From Amycolatopsis iheyensis (GTDB taxonomy: Bacteria > Actinomycetota > Actinomycetes > Mycobacteriales > Pseudonocardiaceae): a DNA stretch of 64,000 nt. The stretch is from contig NZ_JAMXQV010000038.1 of the NCBI RefSeq assembly GCF_024703995.1, forward strand, positions 1 through 64,000, read 5' to 3'. Below are positions 23,862 to 31,665 of this stretch, piece after piece; the stretch's first letter is position 1, and every line of letters starts with the position of its first letter. The notes beneath the pieces were generated by a model. It did not search any database, was not told the origin of the DNA, and worked only from the letters and a program-made list of their open reading frames with translations. The translations under genes were made by a program, and so were the position numbers.

Positions 23862-25705
23862 TCGCGCAGTGGTGCGCGCGGCACCTGGGCAGCACCCCGG
23901 TCGACGTCCTGTTCGAGCGCCGGTCGTTGTCCGACGTCGCCGGGCTGCGGCTGGCCGACGGCCGCGAGGTCGTGGTGAAGGCCCGCGCGGCCGACGGCCG
24001 GGCCGACTCCTGCGTCGCTGCGCAGAAACACCTGGCGGAACGCGGGTTTCCGTGTCCCCGGCCGATCACCGCGGTCATCGTCACCGACGGGCTGGCCGTG
24101 CACGCCGAGGAGCACCGGCCCGGCGGTGTGGTGCTGCCCGGTGACTCGCCGGCGGTCGCCGCGCGGTACGCGGCGGTGTTCGCGTGGCTGATGACCGAGC
24201 TGGCCGCGGTGGTGGTCGCGCCGCCGTTGCCGAACCCGCGCTGGGCGCGGTGGGACCACCGCGATCCCGGGTTGTGGCCCGCGATCGGCTTCCTCGACGA
24301 ACGGGACCAGCGCGCGGTGCCCGCCCACGTCGTCGAAACGGCCGTCCGGGCCCGCACTCGGTTGCTGGCCGCGGACCTGCCTTCCGTGCTGGGCCACGCG
24401 GACTTCGAAGCGCAGAACCTCCGCTGGCACAAGGAGATCCGGGCGGTGCACGACTGGGACAGCTTGGCCTGGCAGCCCGAGGCGGCGCTCGCCGGCGCGG
24501 CCTCCGGGACGTTCGCCAACGACTCGCCACCGACGCTCGCACCGATCGAGAGCAGCGACAGCGCGGCCGGGACGGCGCAAGCGCCCTGGAAGACCCTCGC
24601 CAAGGTCGGCGCGACGACGTTGACCGCCGGGGACACCGTGCTGCTGCGCCGGGGCCGCACCTGGAGCGGCGGGCTGGCCGTGCGTGGCTCCGGCAGCGCG
24701 TCGGCCCCGGTGACCATCGGCGCGTACGGCGACGGCGCCCGCCCGATCGTGCAAGGCAACGAAGAAGCCTGCGTGAACCTGCCGGGCGACTACCTCGTGG
24801 TGCGGGACCTGCAGGTCGGCGTCGCGGCCGACGCCGGGCGCTGTTCCTGGGCGGGCATCGAAGTCGGCGGCGATCACGACAAGGTGCTCTCGAACTACGT
24901 CACCGGCGCCGGCGCGGGGGTGTACATCGCGCCGTCCGCCGACGGCACCGAGGTCACGCAGAACGACCTCGTCGACAACAACCACATGACCCGCGTGACA
25001 CCCGGCGGCAGCGACGACTCCGGCGCGTTCGGGATCCTGGTGCAGGGCAACGGCTCCGACATCGGCTGGAACCGGATCAGCGGGTCGATCGCGGTGAGCG
25101 ACGACTTCGGCGGCCTCGACGGCGCCGCGATCGAGCTGTTCTACGGCTCGGACAACATCATCCACCACAACATTTCCGAGGACAACGAGTCCTTCACCGA
25201 GCTCGGCACCTACCGCGACGACCCGGACGGCGTGTCCCGCGACAATGTCTACGAGTACAACGCGGTCTTCGGCCCCAAGACCCGCGGCGGCATCGTCACG
25301 CGCGACGCCGAGGACCAGAACGGCCCGGTCACCGGCACCGTCTTCCGCAACAACTCGATCCGGCTCAGCAACGCCGAGTCCGAAGGCTTCGTCTGCTACG
25401 GCGGCTGCACCGACCGGACCCTGACCCTCACCCAGAACGTCATCCAGGCCGCGCTGAAGGTCGGGTACGCCGACGACGGCTGGACCGCGACCGACCACAA
25501 CGTCTTCTTCGGCGGCCGGCGGCAGTTCACCCCCGGCACCACGGACAAGGTCGCGGACCCGAAGTTCACCTCCGCGACGAACCTGGTCCTGAAGACCGGC
25601 AGCCCGGCCATCGGCCTCGGCACGACGAAGTACGCGGACATCGACGTCGACGGCAACCCCGTCGGCACCCGGGTCGACGCCGGCGCCTACCAGTTCACCC
25701 CCTGA
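23858..25705 (+). CDS. Chimeric protein: phosphotransferase (APH-like) fused to right-handed beta-helix
   Basis: 615 aa. Residues 1-230 match an aminoglycoside phosphotransferase-like fold: a kinase N-lobe (EVVVKARAADG) and catalytic block VLGHADFEAQNLRWH with HDWDS (about 178-202). The fold stops abruptly near residue 230 (PTLAPIESS) before the last helices. It is followed at once by GTAQAPWKTLAKV, the usual start of a secreted parallel beta-helix protein. The C-terminal part (240-615) has beta-helix rungs (GDYLVVRDLQV, GIEVGGDHDKVLSNYV, NIIHHNISEDN) and the usual end DAGAYQF, but no signal peptide. The likely origin is a deletion joining two genes near 24550-24570. Whether the protein is functional is unknown. 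Its 3' end overlaps the convergent TetR gene by 11 nt. Confidence 0.8.
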   Translation: MIAQWCARHLGSTPVDVLFERRSLSDVAGLRLADGREVVVKARAADGRADSCVAAQKHLAERGFPCPRPITAVIVTDGLAVHAEEHRPGGVVLPGDSPAVAARYAAVFAWLMTELAAVVVAPPLPNPRWARWDHRDPGLWPAIGFLDERDQRAVPAHVVETAVRARTRLLAADLPSVLGHADFEAQNLRWHKEIRAVHDWDSLAWQPEAALAGAASGTFANDSPPTLAPIESSDSAAGTAQAPWKTLAKVGATTLTAGDTVLLRRGRTWSGGLAVRGSGSASAPVTIGAYGDGARPIVQGNEEACVNLPGDYLVVRDLQVGVAADAGRCSWAGIEVGGDHDKVLSNYVTGAGAGVYIAPSADGTEVTQNDLVDNNHMTRVTPGGSDDSGAFGILVQGNGSDIGWNRISGSIAVSDDFGGLDGAAIELFYGSDNIIHHNISEDNESFTELGTYRDDPDGVSRDNVYEYNAVFGPKTRGGIVTRDAEDQNGPVTGTVFRNNSIRLSNAESEGFVCYGGCTDRTLTLTQNVIQAALKVGYADDGWTATDHNVFFGGRRQFTPGTTDKVADPKFTSATNLVLKTGSPAIGLGTTKYADIDVDGNPVGTRVDAGAYQFTP

Positions 25706-26312
25706 CGTACCGGGTCAGCATCGCGACCAGCTCGTCTTCGAGGCGGCCGTGGTCCATCGGCTCGTGGTCGGCCACGAGCTGGTGGATCACCAGCTCGACC
25801 GTCGTGACGATCAGCCGCGCGGCCGTGTCGGTGTCGGCGACCCGGACCTCGGGGTGCTCGTCCAGCAGCGCCCGCATGTAGGCGACCAGGGACCGCTTCA
25901 TCCGTTCGACCTTCTCCAGCAGCTCGTTCGTCTGCGGCGCCTGTTCCCGCAGCATCCGCAGCAGGCGGGGTTCGTCGAGGTGGGATTCGATCGCCCCGCG
26001 GACGAAGACGCGGAAGACCTGGTCGATCGGGCCGGGCAGCTGCTCCCGCTGGACCCGCTCGGCGATGGCCATGCCGTTGTCGAGGTGCCGGACGAGCAGC
26101 TCGGCGAGGATCGCGTCCTTGTTCGGGAAGTACTGGTACAGCGAGCCGATGGAGATCCCGGCCCGCTCGGCGATGCGGTTGGTGGTGCCCGCGGCGTACC
26201 CGTGCTCGCCGAAAACGTGAGCAGCCGCCGTCAGGATCCGCTGCCGGGTCAGCTCGGCGCGGACCTGACGAGGCTGTTTACGTGGCTTGATGCGGCGCTG
26301 GTCCGGGGTCAC
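25695..26312 (-). CDS. TetR-family transcriptional regulator
   Basis: 205 aa from GTG 26312, preferred because AAAGGGAG sits 5 nt upstream; an upstream frame to 26351 exists. The N-terminal HTH (about 25-70) reads LTAAAHVFGEHGYAAGTTNRI followed by AGISIGSLYQYFPNKDAILAELL, a standard TetR signature. The C-terminal ligand domain is helical with a TetR_C-like tail. It is divergent from the PPOX operon with an inverted repeat between them, so it probably represses that operon. The ligand is unknown. Confidence 0.87.
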   Translation of the reverse strand: MTPDQRRIKPRKQPRQVRAELTRQRILTAAAHVFGEHGYAAGTTNRIAERAGISIGSLYQYFPNKDAILAELLVRHLDNGMAIAERVQREQLPGPIDQVFRVFVRGAIESHLDEPRLLRMLREQAPQTNELLEKVERMKRSLVAYMRALLDEHPEVRVADTDTAARLIVTTVELVIHQLVADHEPMDHGRLEDELVAMLTRYVRG

Positions 26313-26355
26313 TTCGCTCCCTTTGGTTCCGGCGAAAAGCGAGTAGCGCAAGATC

Positions 26356-26373
26356 TGAGTATTTGCTCATAAT
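26356..26373. promoter_or_regulatory. TetR-type operator overlapping a leaderless promoter
   Basis: TGAGTATTTGCTCA (26356-26369) is an imperfect inverted repeat with TGAG/CTCA ends. CATAAT (26368-26373) follows 6 nt before the ATG of the PPOX gene, fitting a leaderless -10. Repressor bound to the repeat would cover it. Confidence 0.5.
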
Positions 26374-26379
26374 TGTGCC

Positions 26380-27018
26380 ATGACCAGCACAAACACGCTG
26401 AGCACGCGGTACCGGCGAGTCTCCATGGCCGAAGTGAGGAGCCGGCTGGGCGCGCCTGAGGAGATGCTCGAGGGCAAGAAGCTCGACCACGTCGACAAGC
26501 ACGCCCGCCGGTTCATCGCGCACGCGCCGTTCCTCGCCCTGGCCACCTCCGACGCCGCGGGCCGCGGCGACTGCTCCCCCCGCGGCGACTACCCGGGCTT
26601 CGTGAAGGTCCTCGACGAGCACACGCTCGCGCTGCCCGACCGGCCCGGCAACAAGATCGCCGACTCGTTCCGCAACATCGCCGAGAACGACGGCGTCGGC
26701 CTGCTGTTCCTCATCCCCGGCATGCGGGAAGTGCTGCGCGTCAACGGAAGCGCGTACGTCACCGACGACGCGGACGTGCTCGCCCGGATGCGCACCGAGG
26801 CCAAGGCGCCGACGCTGGCCATCATCGTCGAGGTGGCCGAGGCGTACTTCCACTGCGGCCGGGCGCTGCTGCGGTCGCGGCTGTGGGACCCGGCCAGCCA
26901 GGCGCTGGCCGAGAACATGCCTTCGGCCGGCGAGATCGTCACCGACCAGCTCGGGGTGGCCGTCGACCCGGCGGTGTTCGAGCAGGTCCTCGAAGACAGC
27001 TACCGGAAGTTGTACTGA
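26380..27018 (+). CDS. FMN-dependent PPOX-family flavoprotein (MSMEG_1061-like)
   Basis: 212 aa pyridoxamine-phosphate-oxidase-like split barrel. Typical segments are the N-terminal RFIAHAPFLALATSDAAGRGDCSPRGDYPGF, given here as FLALATSD and DCSPRGD, then LPDRPGNKIADSFRNI (FMN phosphate contacts) and GLLFLIPGMREVLRVNG. These proteins bind FMN, F420 or heme and act as small reductases. It starts a three-gene operon with a ferredoxin-type reductase and a siderophore-interacting protein, with a TGATG overlap, suggesting linked redox work on a small molecule or iron. The ATG lies immediately downstream of a -10 box (leaderless). Confidence 0.85.
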   Translation: MTSTNTLSTRYRRVSMAEVRSRLGAPEEMLEGKKLDHVDKHARRFIAHAPFLALATSDAAGRGDCSPRGDYPGFVKVLDEHTLALPDRPGNKIADSFRNIAENDGVGLLFLIPGMREVLRVNGSAYVTDDADVLARMRTEAKAPTLAIIVEVAEAYFHCGRALLRSRLWDPASQALAENMPSAGEIVTDQLGVAVDPAVFEQVLEDSYRKLY

Positions 27019-27899
27019 TGCAGAAGACGATCCTCGACCGCGTCGAGCGCGTCGCCGACGACGTCGTGTCGCTGGTGCTGCGCGGCGACGAAGGGCCGCT
27101 GGCGCCGTGGGAGCCGGGCGCGCACGTCGACCTCGCGCTGCCGAACTGGCTGACCCGGCAGTACTCGCTGTGCGGTGACCCCGGCGACCTCTCGGCGTAC
27201 CGGATCGCGGTCCGCCTCGACCCGCTGAGCCGGGGCGGCTCGGAGTACGTCCACTGGTACCTGCAGCCGGGCCGGACGCTCGAAGTGTCGCTGCCGCGCA
27301 ACCACTTCCCGCTCGCGCCGGCGGCGGAGTACCTGTTCCTGGCCGGCGGCATCGGGATCACGCCGATCGTGCCGATGCTGCGTGCGGCCGTCGCTTCCGG
27401 GGCCGCGGCCTCGCTGGTGTACGTCGGGCGGTCGGCGTCGACGATGCCGTTCGCCGCGGACCTCGTTGCCACGTATGGCGAACGCGTGCGGCTGTTCGAC
27501 CACGGCCGGCCCGATCTTTCGGCGCTGCCGAGGGAGCAGGAGGTCTACTGCTGCGGGCCGGCGTCGATGATCGCGGCGGCCGAGGCGATCTTCCCGCGGC
27601 TGCACGTCGAACGCTTCGAGCCCACGCGGCGGGTGTTCGGGCCGGACACGCCGTTCGAGGTGGTGTGCGCCCGGTCGGGGACGAGGCTCCGGGTCCCGGC
27701 GGACGAGTCCCTGCTGGACGTGTTGAACCACGCCGGCCGGCCGGTGCCCTCCGGGTGCCGCGAAGGCGTCTGCGGGAGCTGCGAGCTGTCCGTCCTCGAC
27801 GGCGAACCCGAGCACCGCGACGACATCGGCGCGCCGGCCGGGCGGCTGTACCCGTGCGTGTCGCGTGCGCGGTCGCCCCGGCTCGTGCTGGACGTCTGA
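27018..27899 (+). CDS. PDR/VanB-type oxidoreductase with C-terminal 2Fe-2S ferredoxin
   Basis: 293 aa. Order: flavin-binding barrel with RQYSLCGDP, NAD(P)-binding domain with LFLAGGIGITPIVPML and YCCGPASMI, and a plant-type ferredoxin domain with cysteines in SGCREGVCGSCELS plus LYPCVS. Such single-chain reductases pass electrons from NAD(P)H through FMN and 2Fe-2S to an oxygenase or other acceptor, as with phthalate dioxygenase reductase or VanB. No Rieske oxygenase gene is nearby; the likely partners are the PPOX flavoprotein before it and the siderophore-interacting protein after it, both in TGATG overlap. Confidence 0.9.
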   Translation: MQKTILDRVERVADDVVSLVLRGDEGPLAPWEPGAHVDLALPNWLTRQYSLCGDPGDLSAYRIAVRLDPLSRGGSEYVHWYLQPGRTLEVSLPRNHFPLAPAAEYLFLAGGIGITPIVPMLRAAVASGAAASLVYVGRSASTMPFAADLVATYGERVRLFDHGRPDLSALPREQEVYCCGPASMIAAAEAIFPRLHVERFEPTRRVFGPDTPFEVVCARSGTRLRVPADESLLDVLNHAGRPVPSGCREGVCGSCELSVLDGEPEHRDDIGAPAGRLYPCVSRARSPRLVLDV

Positions 27900-28693
27900 T
27901 GATCCCGAAGGTGCGGCGCCCGGCCGCGCGGCGCATGCTCACGCTCGAGGTCCTGGCGAACACCGCGCCCAGCCCGGCGTTCCGGACCATCACCCTCGGC
28001 GGCCCGGCGCTCGCGGAACTCGAGGTGGCCGGCGACGACCAGGCCGTGCGGCTGTTCTTCCCGCGCGTCGGCCAGGCGGGGCTGCGGATGCCGACCCTCG
28101 ACAACGAGGGCTGGATGGCCGAGGTGCTGATGATGCCGAAGAGCCGTCGACCGTGGGTCCGCAACTACACGATCCGGCGAGCCCGCCCGGGCGAGATCGA
28201 CATCGAGTTCGCCCTGCACGACGGCGACGCCCCGGCGGCGTCGTGGGCCCGGCGGGCGCGTCCCGGCGACCCGGCGGGCATCTTCGACCTGGGTGTGAGC
28301 TACCTGCCGCCGCCGGGAGTGCGGTGGCAGCTGCTGGTGGGCGACGAAAGCGCGTTGCCGGCCATCCTGGCGATCCTCGAGCAGGCCCCGGCGGACCGGG
28401 CGGCGGAGGTGTTCCTCGAGGTCCCGTCGGCCGCGGACGTCCGGCCGGTCCCGGCGCCGGCCGGGGTGCGGGTGCACTGGCTGCCGCGGCCGGGCCCAGC
28501 GCGTCCCGGCGCATTGGCGTTGTCCACGGTCCGCACGGCCGACCTGCCCCGCGACCGGGCGTACGCGTGGGTGGCCGGCGAGTCGGCGCTGGCGACCGGC
28601 GTCCGCCGGCACCTGGTGCGCGACCGCGGCTGGGCGAAGCCCGACATCGCGTTCCTGGGCTACTGGCGCCACGGCCGCTCCGCCCCCGGCTGA
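27899..28693 (+). CDS. Siderophore-interacting protein (ferric reductase, FAD-binding)
   Basis: 264 aa, starting at the ATG that overlaps the previous stop. The SIP N-terminal FAD barrel has RRPWVRNYTIRR (FAD motif) and IDIEFALHDGDAPAASWA. The C-terminal domain has WQLLVGDESALPAILAILE and AYAWVAGESA, then DIAFLGYWRHG, all standard SIP positions. SIPs reduce ferric siderophores in the cytoplasm to release iron. In this operon it may work with the PPOX and PDR proteins rather than a dedicated siderophore importer, since none is present. Confidence 0.9.
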   Translation: MIPKVRRPAARRMLTLEVLANTAPSPAFRTITLGGPALAELEVAGDDQAVRLFFPRVGQAGLRMPTLDNEGWMAEVLMMPKSRRPWVRNYTIRRARPGEIDIEFALHDGDAPAASWARRARPGDPAGIFDLGVSYLPPPGVRWQLLVGDESALPAILAILEQAPADRAAEVFLEVPSAADVRPVPAPAGVRVHWLPRPGPARPGALALSTVRTADLPRDRAYAWVAGESALATGVRRHLVRDRGWAKPDIAFLGYWRHGRSAPG

Positions 28694-28695
28694 CC

Positions 28696-28845
28696 CGGAG
28701 GGTCGGCTCGCGTACCCAGGGAGTCGGCTCGCGTACCCAGGGAGTCGGCTCGCGTACCCGGAGGGTCGGTTCGCGAGCCGACCCTCCAGGTACGCCGGCC
28801 GACTGTCCAGGTACGCGAGCCGACCCTGCGGGTACGCGTACGATC
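28696..28845. repeat. 21-bp modular inverted array, GTCGGCTCGCGTACCC family
   Basis: Between the SIP and AraC genes, four units start at 28701, 28722, 28743 and 28764 (exactly 21 bp apart), three of them carrying GTCGGCTCGCGTACCC. Inverted copies follow (for example GGTACGCGAGCCGACCCT at 28810-28827). The region can form long stems. It is not coding, although both strands are open in some frames. Confidence 0.85.
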
Positions 28846-28875
28846 GCGGGCAGCCTCGACGTCGAGGAGGCAGGC

Positions 28876-29745
28876 GTGGGCGAACTCGGGCTGGCCGACA
28901 CCAACGGCATCCTCGCGCTGCCCTGGGTCCGGCCCGAACGCACCAGCGCGGGGCTCGGCTGGGACCGGGTCTACGTCTCCAAGCAGCGGGAACGTCCCTA
29001 CCGCGCCGAGTTCGGGGCCGCCCGCAGCCACCAGCTGATCCTGCACCTCGACGGGCCGGTGACCGTCCGCCGGGGCGTCGGCACGCCCGGCGAGCACAGC
29101 CGCCGGATGCCGGCCGGCGGGCTGTTCCTGCAGCCGTCGCACGCGGACCTGGCCGTCGAGCTGGGCGGGGAGCTCGACACCGTGCACGTCTACGTCGCCG
29201 ACGACGCCGTCCAGGAGGCCGCCGGGGAGCCCGTCCGGCTCGCCGAGGAGCTGGGCAGCACGGATCCCCTGCTCGAACAGCTCGTCCTCAGCCTCGACGG
29301 CGTCGTCCGCGACTGGGAGCCGAGCGCCCGCACCTACGCCGACCAGCTGGGCGCGCTCATCGCCGCGCAGCTCGTCCGGCGGCACCGCGCCGGGCCGGCC
29401 GCCGCACCCGCCCCGGCGCGCGGGCTGTCGGACCAGCAGTTCGCGCGCGTGCGCGACGTGCTGGCCGAACGCCTGGCCGAGCCGGTGCCGCTGACCGACC
29501 TGGCCGCGCTCGCCGGGCTGAGCGTCAGCCAGTTCTCCCGGCAGTTCAAGGCCCGGACCGGCCTGCCCCCGCACCGCTTCCTGCTGCGGCTGCGGGTCGA
29601 GCAGGCGAGCCTGCTGCTGCGCACGGGCGACACCCCGATCGCGGACATCGCCGCCCGCTGCGGCTTCTCCCACCAGGAACACCTGACCCGCGTGCTGCGC
29701 GCCCAGCTGGGCACGACCCCGGCGGCCCTGCGACGCGCCGGCTGA
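28876..29745 (+). CDS. AraC-family transcriptional regulator
   Basis: 289 aa from GTG 28876 with GAGGAGG 5 nt upstream. The N-terminal part (1-165) looks like a cupin-type sensor (LILHLDGPVTVRRG, RRMPAGGLFLQPSHADL). The C-terminal AraC/XylS double HTH runs from about 180: LTDLAALAGLSVSQFSRQF, GLPPHRFLLRLRVEQASLLL and IADIAARCGFSHQEHLTRVL. Repeat arrays separate it from both neighbours. By position it could regulate the hydroxyquinol genes downstream or the SIP operon upstream; neither is shown. Confidence 0.88.
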   Translation: MGELGLADTNGILALPWVRPERTSAGLGWDRVYVSKQRERPYRAEFGAARSHQLILHLDGPVTVRRGVGTPGEHSRRMPAGGLFLQPSHADLAVELGGELDTVHVYVADDAVQEAAGEPVRLAEELGSTDPLLEQLVLSLDGVVRDWEPSARTYADQLGALIAAQLVRRHRAGPAAAPAPARGLSDQQFARVRDVLAERLAEPVPLTDLAALAGLSVSQFSRQFKARTGLPPHRFLLRLRVEQASLLLRTGDTPIADIAARCGFSHQEHLTRVLRAQLGTTPAALRRAG

Positions 29746-29748
29746 CCC

Positions 29749-29858
29749 GTAACTCGCGTGATCAGAGCCGGAACTCGCGTGATTGAAGCCGTACCGGCCC
29801 CAATCACGCGAGTTACGGCTTCAATCACGTGAGTTCCGGCTTCGATCACGCGCGTTTC
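29749..29858. repeat. 21-bp modular inverted array, AACTCGCGTGAT family
   Basis: Two forward 21-bp units (29749-29769, 29770-29790) with AACTCGCGTGAT face three inverted units (29796-29816, 29817-29837, 29838-29858) with ATCACGCGAGTT or variants. It starts 4 nt after the AraC stop codon. Same architecture as the arrays at 28.7 and 33.4 kb but a different sequence. Confidence 0.85.
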
Positions 29859-29878
29859 GTGCTGCCGGGCAGCACGAA
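29856..29878. promoter_or_regulatory. Perfect 23-bp palindrome upstream of the hydroxyquinol genes
   Basis: Arms TTCGTGCTGCC (29856-29866) and its complement (29868-29878) flank one central base, 41 nt before the ATG of the fusion gene. It could be an operator for the aromatic catabolic pair or the end-stem of the neighbouring repeat array. Confidence 0.5.
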
Positions 29879-29919
29879 CGTGCAGGACCTCGCCCCGCCG
29901 CGGCCGGATACTCCCCTGC

Positions 29920-31665
29920 ATGACCTCGTTCAGCTACGCCGCGAACCCCGTCCGCGTGGTCTTCGGCTCGCTCGACACCCTCGGCGACGAAGCCGGCCGG
30001 CTCGGGCTCGAGCGCGTCCTCCTCATCGGCCGCCCGCGCCACGCCGACCGCGCCGCGGCGGTGCTCGGCCCGCGCCTGGCCGCCCGGTTCGACGACCCGG
30101 CGATGCACACCCCCGTCGAGGTCACCGAACGCGCGCTCAAGGTCGTCGCCGAGCACGACGTCGACGGCGTCGTCGCGATCGGCGGCGGCTCGGCCACCGG
30201 GCTCGCGAAGGCCATCGCGCTGCACACCGACCTGCCGCAGCTGATCGTCCCGACGACGTACGCGGGCTCGGAGCTGACGTCGGTCCTCGGCCAGACCGCC
30301 GACGGCCGCAAGACCACCCGGAAGACCCCGAAGGTGCGGCCCGAGGCCGTCCTCTACGACGTCGGTCTCACCCTCGAGCTGCCCGTCGCCATCTCGGCGG
30401 CCAGCGGCCTGAACGCGCTCGCCCACGCGGTGGAAGCGACCTACGCGCCCGACGCCAACCCGATGACCGACCTGCTCGCCGCGGAGGCCAAGCGGCTGCT
30501 CATGAACGCCCTCCCGCGCGTCGCCGCGGATCCGTCCGATGTGGACGCACGTGCCGACATGCTACGCGGAGCCTGGCTGGCCGGGTCGTGCCTGGACGCC
30601 GTCACGATGGGCCCGCACCACGAGCTCTGCCACCACCTCGGCGGCAAGTTCGGCCTGCCGCACGCGGAAACCCACGCCGTCCTGCTGCCGTACGTCATGG
30701 CGCACCAGGGCCTCGCCGACGCGAACGACGTCTTCGACCTCGCCGCGAGCCTCCCGATCCCGCACTCCCTGGCCGAGCTGGGACTCACCGAGGCCGACCT
30801 CGACGGCGAGCCGGAGCTGCTCCGCCAGGCACTGCACGGCACCCGCCCCGCCGCACCACCGAGCCTCAAGGCGCTCACGAAGCAGGTCGTCGACAGCTTC
30901 GCGGGCGCGCCGCCGCGGGTCCGCGAGCTGCTCACCGACCTCGTCGAAACCCTGCACGGGTACGCGATCCGCACCGACCTCACGCAGGACGAGTGGGAGT
31001 ACGCGATCGGCGTCCTGACCCGGGCCGGGCACATCACGACCGACACGCGGCAGGAGTTCATCCTGCTGTCGGACACCCTCGGCGTGTCGAGCGTCGTCGA
31101 CGTCCTGACCAACTCGCGCACGCCGGACACGACGCCGTCGGCCGTGCTGGGCCCGTTCTACGTCGAAGGCCCGCCAGAGACGCCGCAGGGCGCGGACATC
31201 GCCGAAGGCCTGCCAGGTACTCCCTTGTGGACGGACATCCTCGTCACCGACACCGACGACCAGCCGGTGCCCGAAGCCGTCGTCGACGTCTGGCAGTCCA
31301 ATGAGGACGGCTTCTACGACGTCCAGCTGCCCGATGTGGACGGTCCGGTGCTGCGGGCGAGGTTCCGCACCGACGCCGAGGGCAGGCTGCGGTTCCGGAC
31401 GATCGTGCCGAGCGCGTACCCGATCCCGGCCGACGGCCCGGTCGGCGAGATGCTGGACGCCGTCGGCCGCCACCCGTACCGCGCGCCGCACGTGCACTTC
31501 ATGATCGCCAAACCCGGCTACCGCACGCTGATCACGCAGCTGTTCGTCGCCGGCGGCGACTACCTCGACTCGGACACCGTGTTCGGCGTCAAGGACGGCC
31601 TGATCGTCGACTTCGCCGAGCAGCGCCTCGAATTCACCTTCCGGATCTCAGGGAGCGGCGCATGA
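29920..31665 (+). CDS. Maleylacetate reductase-hydroxyquinol 1,2-dioxygenase fusion
   Basis: 581 aa. The first ~300 residues are an iron-type alcohol dehydrogenase fold of the maleylacetate reductase branch: VAIGGGSATGLAKAI, LIVPTTYAGSE, the His of GLNALAHAVEA and CHHLGGKFGLPHAETHA. After about residue 320 comes an intradiol ring-cleavage dioxygenase: N-terminal dimer helices, then VLGPFYVEGPP (Tyr ligand), SAYPIP (Tyr) and HPYRAPHVHF (His ligands for Fe3+). The two halves catalyse consecutive steps, hydroxyquinol to maleylacetate to 3-oxoadipate. The reductase half is about 50 residues shorter than free enzymes. This fusion type is known in actinobacterial annotations. It overlaps the hydroxylase gene by 4 nt (ATGA). 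Confidence 0.9.
   Translation: MTSFSYAANPVRVVFGSLDTLGDEAGRLGLERVLLIGRPRHADRAAAVLGPRLAARFDDPAMHTPVEVTERALKVVAEHDVDGVVAIGGGSATGLAKAIALHTDLPQLIVPTTYAGSELTSVLGQTADGRKTTRKTPKVRPEAVLYDVGLTLELPVAISAASGLNALAHAVEATYAPDANPMTDLLAAEAKRLLMNALPRVAADPSDVDARADMLRGAWLAGSCLDAVTMGPHHELCHHLGGKFGLPHAETHAVLLPYVMAHQGLADANDVFDLAASLPIPHSLAELGLTEADLDGEPELLRQALHGTRPAAPPSLKALTKQVVDSFAGAPPRVRELLTDLVETLHGYAIRTDLTQDEWEYAIGVLTRAGHITTDTRQEFILLSDTLGVSSVVDVLTNSRTPDTTPSAVLGPFYVEGPPETPQGADIAEGLPGTPLWTDILVTDTDDQPVPEAVVDVWQSNEDGFYDVQLPDVDGPVLRARFRTDAEGRLRFRTIVPSAYPIPADGPVGEMLDAVGRHPYRAPHVHFMIAKPGYRTLITQLFVAGGDYLDSDTVFGVKDGLIVDFAEQRLEFTFRISGSGA

Noticed and set aside
23858..24566. Intact aminoglycoside resistance kinase
   Set aside because: The fold is cut short near residue 230 and fused to a beta-helix, so a working resistance enzyme cannot be claimed.
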